64,000 bases of DNA from an uncultured Flavobacteriaceae bacterium (GCA_943842625.1 CALTCK010000008.1:62001-126000), one strand, 5' to 3'. Shown: positions 42,801 through 50,734, counted from the first letter of the stretch. The notes: generated by a model not told the origin, from the letters alone. Program-made: numbers and translations.

Positions 42801-43727
42801 ATGGACAAATTGATAAACAAGATTAAAGACACTTTCACCATTCAGGATTTAGAAATCTTGACTGGGATAAAGGCGCACACCATTCGAATTTGGGAGAAGC
42901 GTTATGAACTCCTAAGTCCGACACGCCTCAACAGAAATGTTAGGACCTATGCTATCACAGATTTACAAAAAATATTAAACGTTACCCTTCTTTACAAAAG
43001 CGGATACAAAATCTCAAAAATATCTAAACTATCTGATAATCAAATAGCTGATGAAACAAAAGCCTTTGCCTTAAATGATTTTGCTAATACTTACGAAATC
43101 AATTCTTTAATCATATGCATGTATACCTTTGATCAAAATTTATTTCATGAAATATATGATCAACAAAGTAAAAAAATAACTTTTAGAGAGATATTTACCA
43201 ATACTTATATCCCACTACTTAACCATCTAGGCTTACTTTGGCAAACTGATTCTCTTAAACCTGCACATGAACATTTTGTGTCCAATTTAATCTACCAAAA
43301 AATTGCACTTAATATTGCTAAAATTCCAGTCAACAAAAAATCAAATAACCCTATAAACGTTTTGTTTTTGCCTTACGGCGAGATCCATGAATTAGGGCTT
43401 TTGTTTTTAAATTACTATCTAAAATTAGTAGGTGAAGAGGTAATTTACCTAGGCAAAAGCATTCCATTTGATAATTTATTTTACTTGAATTCTCAAATAA
43501 AGAATATCACTTGGATCACTTATTTTATGATTGATAAAACCGTTGAAGAAAAAGACGAATTTACTCTTAGCGTTGCTAAACTATTAGAGCACACTAAGAA
43601 TAAGTGTATAATAGTAGGAAATATTTGGGATGATTACAAAAAGGCCAATACCAACAATCAAATTATCTTTAAAGATAAGCTAGAAGAACTAGTATCGGTA
43701 AACGAAGTTAAGCTTTCCGTAATTTAA
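42801..43727 (+). CDS. MerR-family regulator with B12-binding domain (CarH/LitR-like)
   Basis: A 308-residue regulator. An N-terminal MerR winged helix (FTIQDLEILTGIKAHTIRIW, residues 12-31, through about 80) is followed by a helical cap and a Rossmann-like cobalamin domain. The cap carries the CarH motif W-x9-EH (Trp147, Glu157-His158). The B12 motif ExHxxG is GEIHELG, with His196 as predicted lower cobalt ligand. In Thermus CarH, as I recall, a His after the Trp binds cobalt after illumination; here that residue is Gln148. Such proteins repress carotenoid genes in the dark with adenosylcobalamin. The ATG at 42801 is chosen because an in-frame TTG upstream lies inside the -7 box. The gene is followed by its own terminator and then crtI. 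Confidence 0.88.
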   Translation: MDKLINKIKDTFTIQDLEILTGIKAHTIRIWEKRYELLSPTRLNRNVRTYAITDLQKILNVTLLYKSGYKISKISKLSDNQIADETKAFALNDFANTYEINSLIICMYTFDQNLFHEIYDQQSKKITFREIFTNTYIPLLNHLGLLWQTDSLKPAHEHFVSNLIYQKIALNIAKIPVNKKSNNPINVLFLPYGEIHELGLLFLNYYLKLVGEEVIYLGKSIPFDNLFYLNSQIKNITWITYFMIDKTVEEKDEFTLSVAKLLEHTKNKCIIVGNIWDDYKKANTNNQIIFKDKLEELVSVNEVKLSVI

Positions 43728-43754
43728 ACAACACACAATTTAAATAAATCACTT

Positions 43755-43780
43755 AAGGATGAATTTTTCATCCTTTTTTT
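43755..43780 (+). terminator. Intrinsic terminator after the MerR/CarH-like gene
   Basis: AAGGATGAA (43755-43763), loop TTT and TTCATCCTT (43767-43775), then a T run. It separates the regulator transcript from the crt operon. Confidence 0.9.
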
Positions 43781-43827
43781 ATTCTCAATATATTATATAA
43801 GAGCAATTTAATTTATAAATATAAAAA

Positions 43828-43860
43828 TGTTTAACAAAAAGTTAAATTTGTTTAACAAAA
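43828..43860. promoter_or_regulatory. Candidate operator: phased TTTAAC half-sites upstream of crtI
   Basis: TGTTTAACAAAA occurs twice (43828-43839 and 43849-43860), exactly 21 bp apart. An inverted copy GTTAAA lies between (43841-43846). This gives three half-sites at 10-11 bp steps, one helical turn each. The array overlaps a TTG that could be the -33 element of the crt promoter. Thermus CarH also binds repeats of about 11 bp over the -35 region, so the MerR/CarH-like protein is the natural candidate ligand. Confidence 0.55.
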
Positions 43861-43881
43861 TATTTTTTTATTAGATATTTG
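43848..43881 (+). promoter_or_regulatory. Candidate crt promoter (TTG-N23-GATATTTG)
   Basis: TTG at 43848-43850 and GATATTTG at 43874-43881, 23 nt apart, with one mismatch to TAnnTTTG. A start near 43888 would give a leader of about 128 nt containing the hairpin at 43954-43988. Confidence 0.4.
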
Positions 43882-43953
43882 TGAAAATTAAAAAAAATAA
43901 CCATTAATAAAAACTTAAAAATACAAAGAATTGTTGTTAGGTTTTGATTGAAG

Positions 43954-43988
43954 CCCCTCATTGAAAGCAATTTCTAGAGGGGTTTTTT
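43954..43988 (+). terminator. Terminator-like hairpin in the crtI leader
   Basis: CCCCTC (43954-43959) pairs with GAGGGG (43977-43982), with a small inner ATTG/CAAT stem, and is followed directly by TTTTTT. It lies 28 nt before the crtI ATG. It may attenuate crt transcription, or end a small RNA of about 100 nt that starts at the promoter near 43888. Confidence 0.7.
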
Positions 43989-44003
43989 AATAAATTAATT
44001 ATC

Positions 44004-44011
44004 TATATTTG
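44004..44011 (+). promoter_or_regulatory. -7 box TATATTTG immediately before crtI
   Basis: An exact TAnnTTTG match ending 4 nt before the crtI ATG. If used, the mRNA would start at or next to the start codon (leaderless). No TTG is present 17-23 nt upstream, so activity may need a regulator. Confidence 0.45.
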
Positions 44012-44015
44012 AAAC

Positions 44016-45485
44016 ATGAGTAAAACTATAAACATCCTGGGTTCTGGATTTTCATCTTTAGCAGCGTCTTGTTATCTAGCAAAGGCAGGTCACAAAGTAA
44101 CTGTTTTTGAAAAAAACAGTCAAATAGGAGGAAGGGCAAGGCAATATAAAAAAGATGGATTTTTATTTGATATGGGGCCAACATGGTACTGGATGCCAGA
44201 TGTTTTTGAACGCTTTTTTAACGACTTTAATAAAAAACCATCGGATTATTATCAATTAGAAAAATTAAATCCTGCATATGAGGTTTATTTTGGGATTGGC
44301 GATTCGGCAATTATACCAGACAGTCTAGATCAAATTTATTCTTTATTTGAGAAAGAAGAAAAAGGCTCGTCGTTGCATTTAAAAAAATTCTTAAAGCAAG
44401 CAAAAAACAATTACGATGTCGCAGTGAAAGATCTCGTTTATAGACCAGGCGTATCACCTTTAGAATTGATCACTCCAAAAACAATAAACAAGTTAAATCA
44501 ATTGTTTTTTGATATTCGTAGTCAAATACAAAAAAGGTTTAACAATCCACGACTCATTAAAATTTTAGAGTTCCCTGTATTGTTTCTTGGCGCTAAACCC
44601 GGAAACACTCCTGCCATGTATAATTTTATGAACTGGGCAGATTTTGGTTTAGGTACTTGGCACCCAACTGGAGGGATGTTTGAGGTAATAAAAGCGATGG
44701 AGTCCTTAGCTAAAGAGCTGGGTGTTACTTTTAAAACAAATGCTAACGTTGAAAAAATTAAGGTAGTGAATGGTAGCGTTAAGGGTATTGTTGTAAACGG
44801 AGAGTCTCACAATAGTGCCGACGTCGTGCTAAGTGGAGCAGATTATCACCATACCGAAACATTATTAGAGGCTCAATATAGGCAATATTCAGAAGCGTAT
44901 TGGAACAAGAAAACGTTTGCACCATCTTCCTTACTTTTTTACGTAGGGTTTAATAAAAAACTCAAGAATGTTTCTCATCATACCTTGTTTTTTGATGAAG
45001 AATTCGATTCGCACGCTGAGTACATATACGATACACCTTCTTGGCCTAAAGACCCGCTTTTTTACGCGAGCTTTCCAAGTATTTCTGATAATGCTTTTGC
45101 ACCAAAAGAAAAAGAAGCCGCCACTTTTTTAATACCTATAGCTTCAGGAATTGAAGATACTGAAGCTCACAGAGAAAAATATTTTAATATTATCCTCGAT
45201 CGATTAGAAAAATTAACCAAACAAAAACTAAAGGACGATGTATTGTTTGTAAAGTCTTACTGCATTAATGATTTTGTTGAAGATTATAACTCTTATAAAG
45301 GCAATGCTTATGGGTTAGCCAACACACTTACACAAACGGCATTTTTAAGGCCAAAAATTAAAAGTAAGAAAGTAAAAAATTTGTATTTTACAGGACAATT
45401 AACAGTACCCGGTCCTGGTGTTCCGCCCGCATTAATTTCAGGAAAAATAGCAGCAGAATCCATATTAAAGCACTTTAAATACTGA
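44016..45485 (+). CDS. crtI: Phytoene desaturase
   Basis: A 489-residue CrtI-type FAD enzyme that desaturates phytoene to lycopene at the membrane. INILGSGFSSLAASCYLAKA is the dinucleotide-binding motif, followed by VFEKNSQIGGRARQYKKDG and FDMGPTWYWMPDVF. The C-terminal signature NLYFTGQLTVPGPGVPPAL is typical of bacterial CrtI. It is the first gene of the crtI-crtB-crtZ-crtY-SRPBCC operon, with gaps of 1-27 nt or a 4-nt overlap between later genes. The leader contains candidate operator and attenuator elements. Confidence 0.95.
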   Translation: MSKTINILGSGFSSLAASCYLAKAGHKVTVFEKNSQIGGRARQYKKDGFLFDMGPTWYWMPDVFERFFNDFNKKPSDYYQLEKLNPAYEVYFGIGDSAIIPDSLDQIYSLFEKEEKGSSLHLKKFLKQAKNNYDVAVKDLVYRPGVSPLELITPKTINKLNQLFFDIRSQIQKRFNNPRLIKILEFPVLFLGAKPGNTPAMYNFMNWADFGLGTWHPTGGMFEVIKAMESLAKELGVTFKTNANVEKIKVVNGSVKGIVVNGESHNSADVVLSGADYHHTETLLEAQYRQYSEAYWNKKTFAPSSLLFYVGFNKKLKNVSHHTLFFDEEFDSHAEYIYDTPSWPKDPLFYASFPSISDNAFAPKEKEAATFLIPIASGIEDTEAHREKYFNIILDRLEKLTKQKLKDDVLFVKSYCINDFVEDYNSYKGNAYGLANTLTQTAFLRPKIKSKKVKNLYFTGQLTVPGPGVPPALISGKIAAESILKHFKY

Positions 45486-45510
45486 ACTAACACTAAATCA
45501 AAACCAGCAA

Positions 45511-46350
45511 ATGAAACAACTATATGACAGTATTTCCAGTGAAAGTTCAAAAATTATCACTAAAAAATACAGCACTTCCTTTTCAATAGCAGTCAATCTA
45601 TTATCTTCTAATATTCGTGAGGCAATATATAACATATACGGATTTGTTAGAGTTGCAGATGAAATAGTAGATAGTTTTGAAGAGTACCCTAAGGAAGAAT
45701 TATTAGATAGATTTGAAGAAGAATATAGATATTCTTTAAAAGTTGGTATAAGCACAAACCCTGTTATTAACGCATTTCAAGGAACTGTTTCAAAATACAA
45801 CATTGATCATGCTCTTGTGGATTCCTTTTTAAAAAGCATGAGAACAGATTTAGAAAAACAAAATTATGACAATCAGGAGGAGATAGATAATTATATTTAT
45901 GGCTCAGCAGATGTTGTTGGGCTAATGTGTTTAAAAGTTTTTGTTCAAGGTGATGATGAGAAGTACAATAACTTAAAAGAGCCTGCCATGAAATTAGGTT
46001 CTGCATTTCAAAAAGTAAATTTTTTAAGAGACTTAAATGAGGATTTTGAAAACTTAAATCGATCGTATTTTCCTAATATCAACCCTAACAATTTCACAGA
46101 GGCCGATAAATCTAGAGTCTTACTTGAAATAAATAACGACTTTGAAGAAGCTTACAAGGGTATTGTAAAGTTACCTAAGGAGGCAAAGCTTGCTGTTTAT
46201 GTTGCTTACAAATATTACTTTAATTTGTTACATAAGATAGAAAGAACTCCTTCAAAAATATTAAAAGAAAAACGAATACGAGTTTCCAACCCAAAAAAAA
46301 TGGCGCTTTTGGTAGAATCGTATTTTAATTTTAAGCTTAATTTAGTCTAG
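45511..46350 (+). CDS. crtB: Phytoene synthase
   Basis: A 279-residue squalene/phytoene synthase that condenses two geranylgeranyl-PP molecules to phytoene. Both Asp-rich substrate-binding motifs are visible: VADEIVDSFEE near residue 50, and FLRDLNEDFENLNRSYFP near residue 175. YIYGSADVVGLMCLKVF lies between, as in CrtB. The gene starts 25 nt after crtI. Confidence 0.95.
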   Translation: MKQLYDSISSESSKIITKKYSTSFSIAVNLLSSNIREAIYNIYGFVRVADEIVDSFEEYPKEELLDRFEEEYRYSLKVGISTNPVINAFQGTVSKYNIDHALVDSFLKSMRTDLEKQNYDNQEEIDNYIYGSADVVGLMCLKVFVQGDDEKYNNLKEPAMKLGSAFQKVNFLRDLNEDFENLNRSYFPNINPNNFTEADKSRVLLEINNDFEEAYKGIVKLPKEAKLAVYVAYKYYFNLLHKIERTPSKILKEKRIRVSNPKKMALLVESYFNFKLNLV

Positions 46351-46377
46351 ATACTTTAAAAACCCAACAAATATAAA

Positions 46378-46842
46378 ATGACAATTACATATTATATACT
46401 GATAACTATAATCACCTACACGGGTATGGAAGGAGTTACTTGGTTCGTTCATAAATATGTTATGCACGGTTTTTTGTGGGCACTTCATGAAGATCATCAC
46501 CAGCCGAGATATCAGCATGTTTTCGAGAAAAACGATACATTTTTTGTGATTGGAGCCATTCCAAGTATTGCGCTGTTTTATTTTGGTGTTCATCCAGAAT
46601 TAAATTATAAGTTTTTTATTGGTTTAGGAATCTTATTTTATGGGATTACTTATTTTATGGTTCACGATGTATTAATTCATCAACGGTTTAAATGGTTTAA
46701 AAACACAAAAAATAGTTATTTAATAGGTTTGCGTAAGGCACATAAAATACACCACAAACACCTTGGAAAAGAAGATGGCGAATGTTTTGGAATGCTAAAT
46801 GTTCCAAAAAAATATTTTAAGAAACCCTTTTCAACTAAATGA
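46378..46842 (+). CDS. crtZ: Beta-carotene hydroxylase
   Basis: A 154-residue di-iron membrane hydroxylase of the CrtZ type that adds 3- and 3'-hydroxyl groups to beta-carotene to make zeaxanthin. Histidine clusters HKYVMH, HEDHHQ, HDVLIHQR and HKIHHKH are in the canonical order among about four hydrophobic helices. Its stop codon overlaps the start of the cyclase gene by 4 nt (ATGA), indicating coupled translation. Confidence 0.94.
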   Translation: MTITYYILITIITYTGMEGVTWFVHKYVMHGFLWALHEDHHQPRYQHVFEKNDTFFVIGAIPSIALFYFGVHPELNYKFFIGLGILFYGITYFMVHDVLIHQRFKWFKNTKNSYLIGLRKAHKIHHKHLGKEDGECFGMLNVPKKYFKKPFSTK

Positions 46843-47531
46843 CACCGCTCTACCTTTATATACTTTTCTTTTCTATTGCTGTTCCTTTACTTTATACCAT
46901 AATTTTTAAAGACTTTATAAAGTATTGGAAGTATTTTACTATTTCCACAGTATTAGTAGCTACAATTTTTTTGATATGGGATTATTATTTTACAGCAATT
47001 GGTGTTTGGTCGTTTAATTATGACTATTGCATAGGGATTGAATTCTTTGGCATGCCCCTTGAAGAATGGCTATTCTTTTTAATTATTCCCTTTTGTAGTT
47101 TGTTTATACATTATTGTGCTATCACCGTAAATCCAAATTTTAAATTTAATAAAAAAGCTTCACTGTACTTTACTTTAATTATTATGGCTTTAGTTACCAC
47201 CGTTGCTATTGTTAATATTACAAAGTATTATACCGCAGTTAATTTTCTTTTTTTAGCCATGGTATTATTTCTAGGCTTATTATTTTTTAGAACTCACCTC
47301 CAAAAATTTTATGCTAGTTTTATTATTATACTAATTCCTTTTTTCATAGTGAACGGCATTTTAACAGGTTCTTTTATTGAGACTCCTATTGTTAGTTATA
47401 ATAATTTAGAAAATTTAGGAATTCGCCTTTTTACAATCCCAATTGAAGACATTGGCTACGCTTTTTCAATGCTATTTGGAAATCTTATGATTTTTGAAAC
47501 CTTAAAAAAAAGACTCCATAAAACAACTTAA
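46839..47531 (+). CDS. Lycopene beta-cyclase (CrtYcd-type fused membrane cyclase)
   Basis: A 230-residue integral membrane protein with about seven helices, made of two homologous halves as in fused CrtYc-CrtYd cyclases of Bacteroidota, archaea and fungi. The acidic motif of each half is visible: GMPLEEWLFFLIIPF in the first and FTIPIEDIGYAF in the second. It would cyclise both ends of lycopene to beta-carotene. It lacks the FAD motif of CrtY/CrtL flavoprotein cyclases. Overlap with crtZ and a 1-nt gap to the next gene confirm the operon. Confidence 0.88.
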   Translation: MTPLYLYILFFSIAVPLLYTIIFKDFIKYWKYFTISTVLVATIFLIWDYYFTAIGVWSFNYDYCIGIEFFGMPLEEWLFFLIIPFCSLFIHYCAITVNPNFKFNKKASLYFTLIIMALVTTVAIVNITKYYTAVNFLFLAMVLFLGLLFFRTHLQKFYASFIIILIPFFIVNGILTGSFIETPIVSYNNLENLGIRLFTIPIEDIGYAFSMLFGNLMIFETLKKRLHKTT

Positions 47532-47532
47532 A

Positions 47533-48018
47533 ATGTCCCTATCTATTAAAAGTCATTCTAATATTTTTACGTTAAAATCGGAAGTTACTTTACCGATGTC
47601 AACTTCAAAAGCTTGGGATTTTTTTAGCTCTCCAAATAATCTTTCAAAAATCACACCTGCAGAGATGAATTTTTTAATTACTTCGGGGCCACCAAAAAAA
47701 GTATACGCTGGACAAATAATAAGCTATAAGGTCAACGTGTTAAAGTATTTTCGATTGAATTGGGTAACCGAAATTACTCAGGTAGAATTTGAAGAATACT
47801 TTATAGATGAACAACGATTTGGACCTTATAAAATGTGGCATCATGAGCATTTGTTTGAGTCTGTTGATACTAATAACTGCAAAATGACCGATATTGTTAG
47901 TTATAAATTACCGTACGGGCTACTTGGTAAGTTAGGTCACAAGCTTTTTATAAAAAAACAGTTGATGTCCATTTTCGAGTACCGAACACAGCAAATTAAA
48001 AGCCTCGGAATCTCTTAA
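47533..48018 (+). CDS. SRPBCC (START/Bet v1-like) ligand-binding protein
   Basis: A 161-residue protein of the SRPBCC superfamily, whose fold holds hydrophobic ligands. The pattern is SEVTLPMSTSKAWDFFSSPNNLSKITPAEM at the start (a helix-grip opening), GPYKMWHHEHLFE in the middle, and a long C-terminal helix (FEYRTQQIKSLG). It is the last gene of the crt operon, 1 nt behind the cyclase. A role in carrying or modifying carotenoid or another lipid is possible from context, but no function is established by the sequence. Confidence 0.8.
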   Translation: MSLSIKSHSNIFTLKSEVTLPMSTSKAWDFFSSPNNLSKITPAEMNFLITSGPPKKVYAGQIISYKVNVLKYFRLNWVTEITQVEFEEYFIDEQRFGPYKMWHHEHLFESVDTNNCKMTDIVSYKLPYGLLGKLGHKLFIKKQLMSIFEYRTQQIKSLGIS

Positions 48019-48067
48019 AATCCTTTAAAAAATTGCTTTAGAGTAAACACAATAGCTAAAAAAAATA

Positions 48068-48655
48068 TTAATACCCTTGAGTGAGTCGTTTAATATATTT
48101 GCCAACCACATCAAATTCTAAATTTACGCGAGTACCAACATTAAATTTTTTAAAATTCGTATGATTGATGGTGTATGGAATAATAGCAACAGTAAACTCA
48201 TTTTTTTTTGAGCCCACTACCGTTAAGCTCACTCCGTTTATTGTAATAGACCCTTTTTCAATAGTTACATTACTATAATCGTCATCATACTTAAAGCTAA
48301 AATAGGTACTTCCTTCTACTTCAGATACACGAGTACATATTCCAGTTTGATCTACATGCCCTTGAACGATGTGACCGTCTAGACGTTGTTGTAATTTCAT
48401 GGATCTCTCAAGGTTTACCAAATCTCCTACTTTTAAGTCTCCAATATTCGATTTGTCTAGCGTTTCCTTTATAGCGGTAACTACATAGTTATCCTCATTA
48501 ATTTTAACAACGGTTAAGCAAACACCATTATGGGCGAGACTTTGATCTATTTTTAATTCTTGGGTTATAGAACTTTTTACTTCAATATGAATATTGGTTC
48601 CCTCTTTTGTTAGGGAAATAATTTCTCCCATTGATTCAATTATTCCTGTAAACAT
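48068..48655 (-). CDS. ribE: Riboflavin synthase alpha subunit
   Basis: A 195-residue lumazine-binding protein that dismutates two 6,7-dimethyl-8-ribityllumazine molecules to riboflavin. Two homologous halves are visible: MFTGIIESMGEI with LAHNGVCLTVV in the first, and HIVQGHVDQTG with ITINGVSLTVV in the second. The length is normal. No FMN riboswitch fits in the 60-nt leader region shared with pdxA. Confidence 0.95.
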   Translation of the reverse strand: MFTGIIESMGEIISLTKEGTNIHIEVKSSITQELKIDQSLAHNGVCLTVVKINEDNYVVTAIKETLDKSNIGDLKVGDLVNLERSMKLQQRLDGHIVQGHVDQTGICTRVSEVEGSTYFSFKYDDDYSNVTIEKGSITINGVSLTVVGSKKNEFTVAIIPYTINHTNFKKFNVGTRVNLEFDVVGKYIKRLTQGY

Positions 48656-48668
48656 AATTACATTTAGT

Positions 48669-48689
48669 TACATTTGTAAAACAAAAATA
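48669..48689. promoter_or_regulatory. Overlapping divergent -7 boxes: pdxA (+) and ribE (-)
   Basis: TACATTTG at 48669-48676 faces pdxA. CAAAAATA at 48682-48689 reads TATTTTTG towards ribE, 26 nt before its ATG. The rightward box lies to the left of the leftward box, so the two promoters overlap face to face within a 60-nt gap. Confidence 0.5.
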
Positions 48690-48715
48690 ATGATAAAAAA
48701 AGGGATCTAGGTTAA

Positions 48716-49777
48716 ATGAATAAGCAAAATAAAATAGTAGTTGGAATTTCTATTGGAGACTTAAATGGTATTGGTAGCGAAGTAGTTTTAAAAACATTGC
48801 AGGACCCAAGAATTCTTGACTTTTTCACACCAGTAATATTTGCTTCTCTTGAAATCATGAATTTCTTTAAAGAGCATTATCATTTAGAGTGCAATCTATT
48901 TGGGATTGATAAATTAGAGGCCATCAATCATAAAAAAATTAATGTCTTTAATACATGGAAAGAGTCTGTAACTATAAATTTTGGATCAGAGAATTCAAAA
49001 ATAGGATCGTATGCCATAAAATCTTTAAGCGCATCGGTGGCAGCGTTAAAAAGCAATAAAATAGACGTATTGGTCACGGCTCCTATTAATAAATCTAACA
49101 TTCAATCAGAAGATTTTAATTACCCAGGTCATACGGATTTTTTAAATAGAGAGTTAGAGGGCGAAAGTTTAATGTTGATGATTAAAGATTCATTAAGAGT
49201 TGGATTGTTAACAGATCACGTTGCGGTTAAAGATATCTCTAAAAGAATAACCAAAGAATTAATAGAAAAAAAAATAAGGACTATAAAGGATAGCTTGATC
49301 AAAGATTTTGGTATTCGAAAGCCAAAAATCGCAGTTTTAGGTATTAATCCTCATAATGGAGACCGCGGCGTAATCGGGACTGAAGACGAAACTTTACTAA
49401 GACCAGTTTTACAAAACCTATTCAATGAAGGAACATTAGTTTACGGACCTTATGCGGCAGATAGTTTTTTTGGTTCAGGAAATTACGAGAGTTTCGACGC
49501 TATAATAGCATCCTATCACGATCAGGGTCTAGTGCCATTTAAGACATTGTCATTTGGTAGAGGGGTAAATTATACTGCTGGTTTAAATAAAATTAGAACA
49601 TCTCCAGATCACGGAACTGCTTTTGATATTGCTGGTAAAAACATAGCAGATAATACTTCATTTAAAGCAGCCCTTTTTAATGCAATTGAGATATTCAAAA
49701 AAAGAGAGGAATACCAATTACTTTCTAAAAATCCTTTAGAAATAGCAACCCAAAAGAGAATATTTAACAAGAACTAA
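48716..49777 (+). CDS. pdxA: 4-hydroxythreonine-4-phosphate dehydrogenase
   Basis: A 353-residue PdxA of the pyridoxal-5'-phosphate pathway. GISIGDLNGIGSEVVLKTL is the N-terminal pattern. The metal/substrate segments are TAPINKSNIQ, FNYPGHTDFL with its conserved His, GINPHNGDRG and ASYHDQGLVPFK. GVNYTAGLNKIRTSPDHGTAFDIA closes the active site. The length is slightly above the usual 330. It is followed by DUF177 and rpmF on the same strand. Confidence 0.95.
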   Translation: MNKQNKIVVGISIGDLNGIGSEVVLKTLQDPRILDFFTPVIFASLEIMNFFKEHYHLECNLFGIDKLEAINHKKINVFNTWKESVTINFGSENSKIGSYAIKSLSASVAALKSNKIDVLVTAPINKSNIQSEDFNYPGHTDFLNRELEGESLMLMIKDSLRVGLLTDHVAVKDISKRITKELIEKKIRTIKDSLIKDFGIRKPKIAVLGINPHNGDRGVIGTEDETLLRPVLQNLFNEGTLVYGPYAADSFFGSGNYESFDAIIASYHDQGLVPFKTLSFGRGVNYTAGLNKIRTSPDHGTAFDIAGKNIADNTSFKAALFNAIEIFKKREEYQLLSKNPLEIATQKRIFNKN

Positions 49778-49883
49778 TAATAACTTTAATGGATTTTTAT
49801 CTCTTTTAGTGATTTCTTTAGGATTCAAAAAATTAAACATAAAAAAGAATTCCTAAAATAGACATGCAGTATAATTATTTTTT

Positions 49884-49891
49884 TATCTTTG
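49884..49891 (+). promoter_or_regulatory. -7 box TATCTTTG upstream of DUF177-rpmF
   Basis: Matches TAnnTTTG and lies about 46 nt before the DUF177 ATG at 49938. Confidence 0.45.
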
Positions 49892-49937
49892 CAGCCGCGT
49901 TATTGAAAAGTTAAATGTGTTTAACAGCGGCGTGATT

Positions 49938-50483
49938 ATGAAGCAATTGAAAGAATTTGTAATCCCTTTTATAGGGTTGAAATTAGGAGGGCACACGTTT
50001 GACTTTAAGATAACCAAAACGTTCTTTGAGTATTTTGAGTATGAAGACTTTAATAATTCAGACATTAATCTTGAAGTATTGCTGATTAAGAAAAACACCA
50101 TGTTGGAGTTTACGCTTAGCTTTAAAGGCTGCGTAAATGTAAACTGTGATGTAACTAATGAGCCTTACGACCAAAACATTACAGGTTCTTTTCATTTTAT
50201 TGTAAAATTTGGAGATGAATTTAATGATGATAACGAAGAATTAATTACAATACCTCATGGAAGTTATGAATTTAATATTCAACAATACGTCTATGAAACA
50301 ATAGTTCTTGCGGTTCCAACAAAGAGAACCCACCCAGGAATCGAAGCTGGAACATTAAAATCTGATATTCTCAATAAATTAGAAGAATTACGTCCAACCC
50401 CTGATGGCAATAAAACAGATGGGGAAGACGAAAATATAGACCCAAGATGGGACAAATTAAAAAATTTATTAACAGACAAATAA
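49938..50483 (+). CDS. DUF177 domain protein (YceD-like)
   Basis: A 181-residue protein of the DUF177/YceD family. In many bacteria it precedes rpmF and is linked to 23S rRNA accumulation, as here (7 nt before rpmF). The core reads [31 protein letters not shown], with the two cysteines usual for the family, and the C-terminus ends [11 protein letters not shown]. The ATG at 49938 is preferred to a GTG seven codons upstream because [11 protein letters not shown] matches the family start. Confidence 0.85.
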   Translation: MKQLKEFVIPFIGLKLGGHTFDFKITKTFFEYFEYEDFNNSDINLEVLLIKKNTMLEFTLSFKGCVNVNCDVTNEPYDQNITGSFHFIVKFGDEFNDDNEELITIPHGSYEFNIQQYVYETIVLAVPTKRTHPGIEAGTLKSDILNKLEELRPTPDGNKTDGEDENIDPRWDKLKNLLTDK

Positions 50484-50490
50484 AAAAGTA

Positions 50491-50685
50491 ATGGCACATC
50501 CAAAAAGAAAAATCTCAAAAACCAGAAGAGATAAAAGAAGAACTCATTACAAAGCGACAACGCCTCAAATAGCTACAGATCCAACAACTGGAGAGTCTCA
50601 CTTATACCATAGGGCTCACTGGCATGAAGGAAAGCTATATTACCGTGGTCAAATTGTTATTGACTCTGTAGAAGAGGTAGCTTAG
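50491..50685 (+). CDS. rpmF: 50S ribosomal protein L32
   Basis: A 64-residue L32. [20 protein letters not shown] is the conserved basic N-terminus, and [20 protein letters not shown] the C-terminal part. The zinc-binding cysteines of some L32 proteins are absent, as usual in Bacteroidota. It is coupled to DUF177 and followed by a perfect terminator palindrome. Confidence 0.97.
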   Translation: MAHPKRKISKTRRDKRRTHYKATTPQIATDPTTGESHLYHRAHWHEGKLYYRGQIVIDSVEEVA

Positions 50686-50702
50686 TATCTAAATACAGTA
50701 TT

Positions 50703-50734
50703 AAAAAACGCTCACATTAATGTGAGCGTTTTTT
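50703..50734. terminator. Intrinsic terminator after rpmF
   Basis: A perfect 32-bp palindrome with centre between 50718 and 50719: the arm AAAAAACGCTCACATT is followed by its exact complement, ending in TTTTTT. Confidence 0.93.

Noticed and set aside
48656-48715. FMN riboswitch upstream of ribE
   Set aside because: The gap is 60 bp, far too short for the FMN aptamer, and no matching motif is present.
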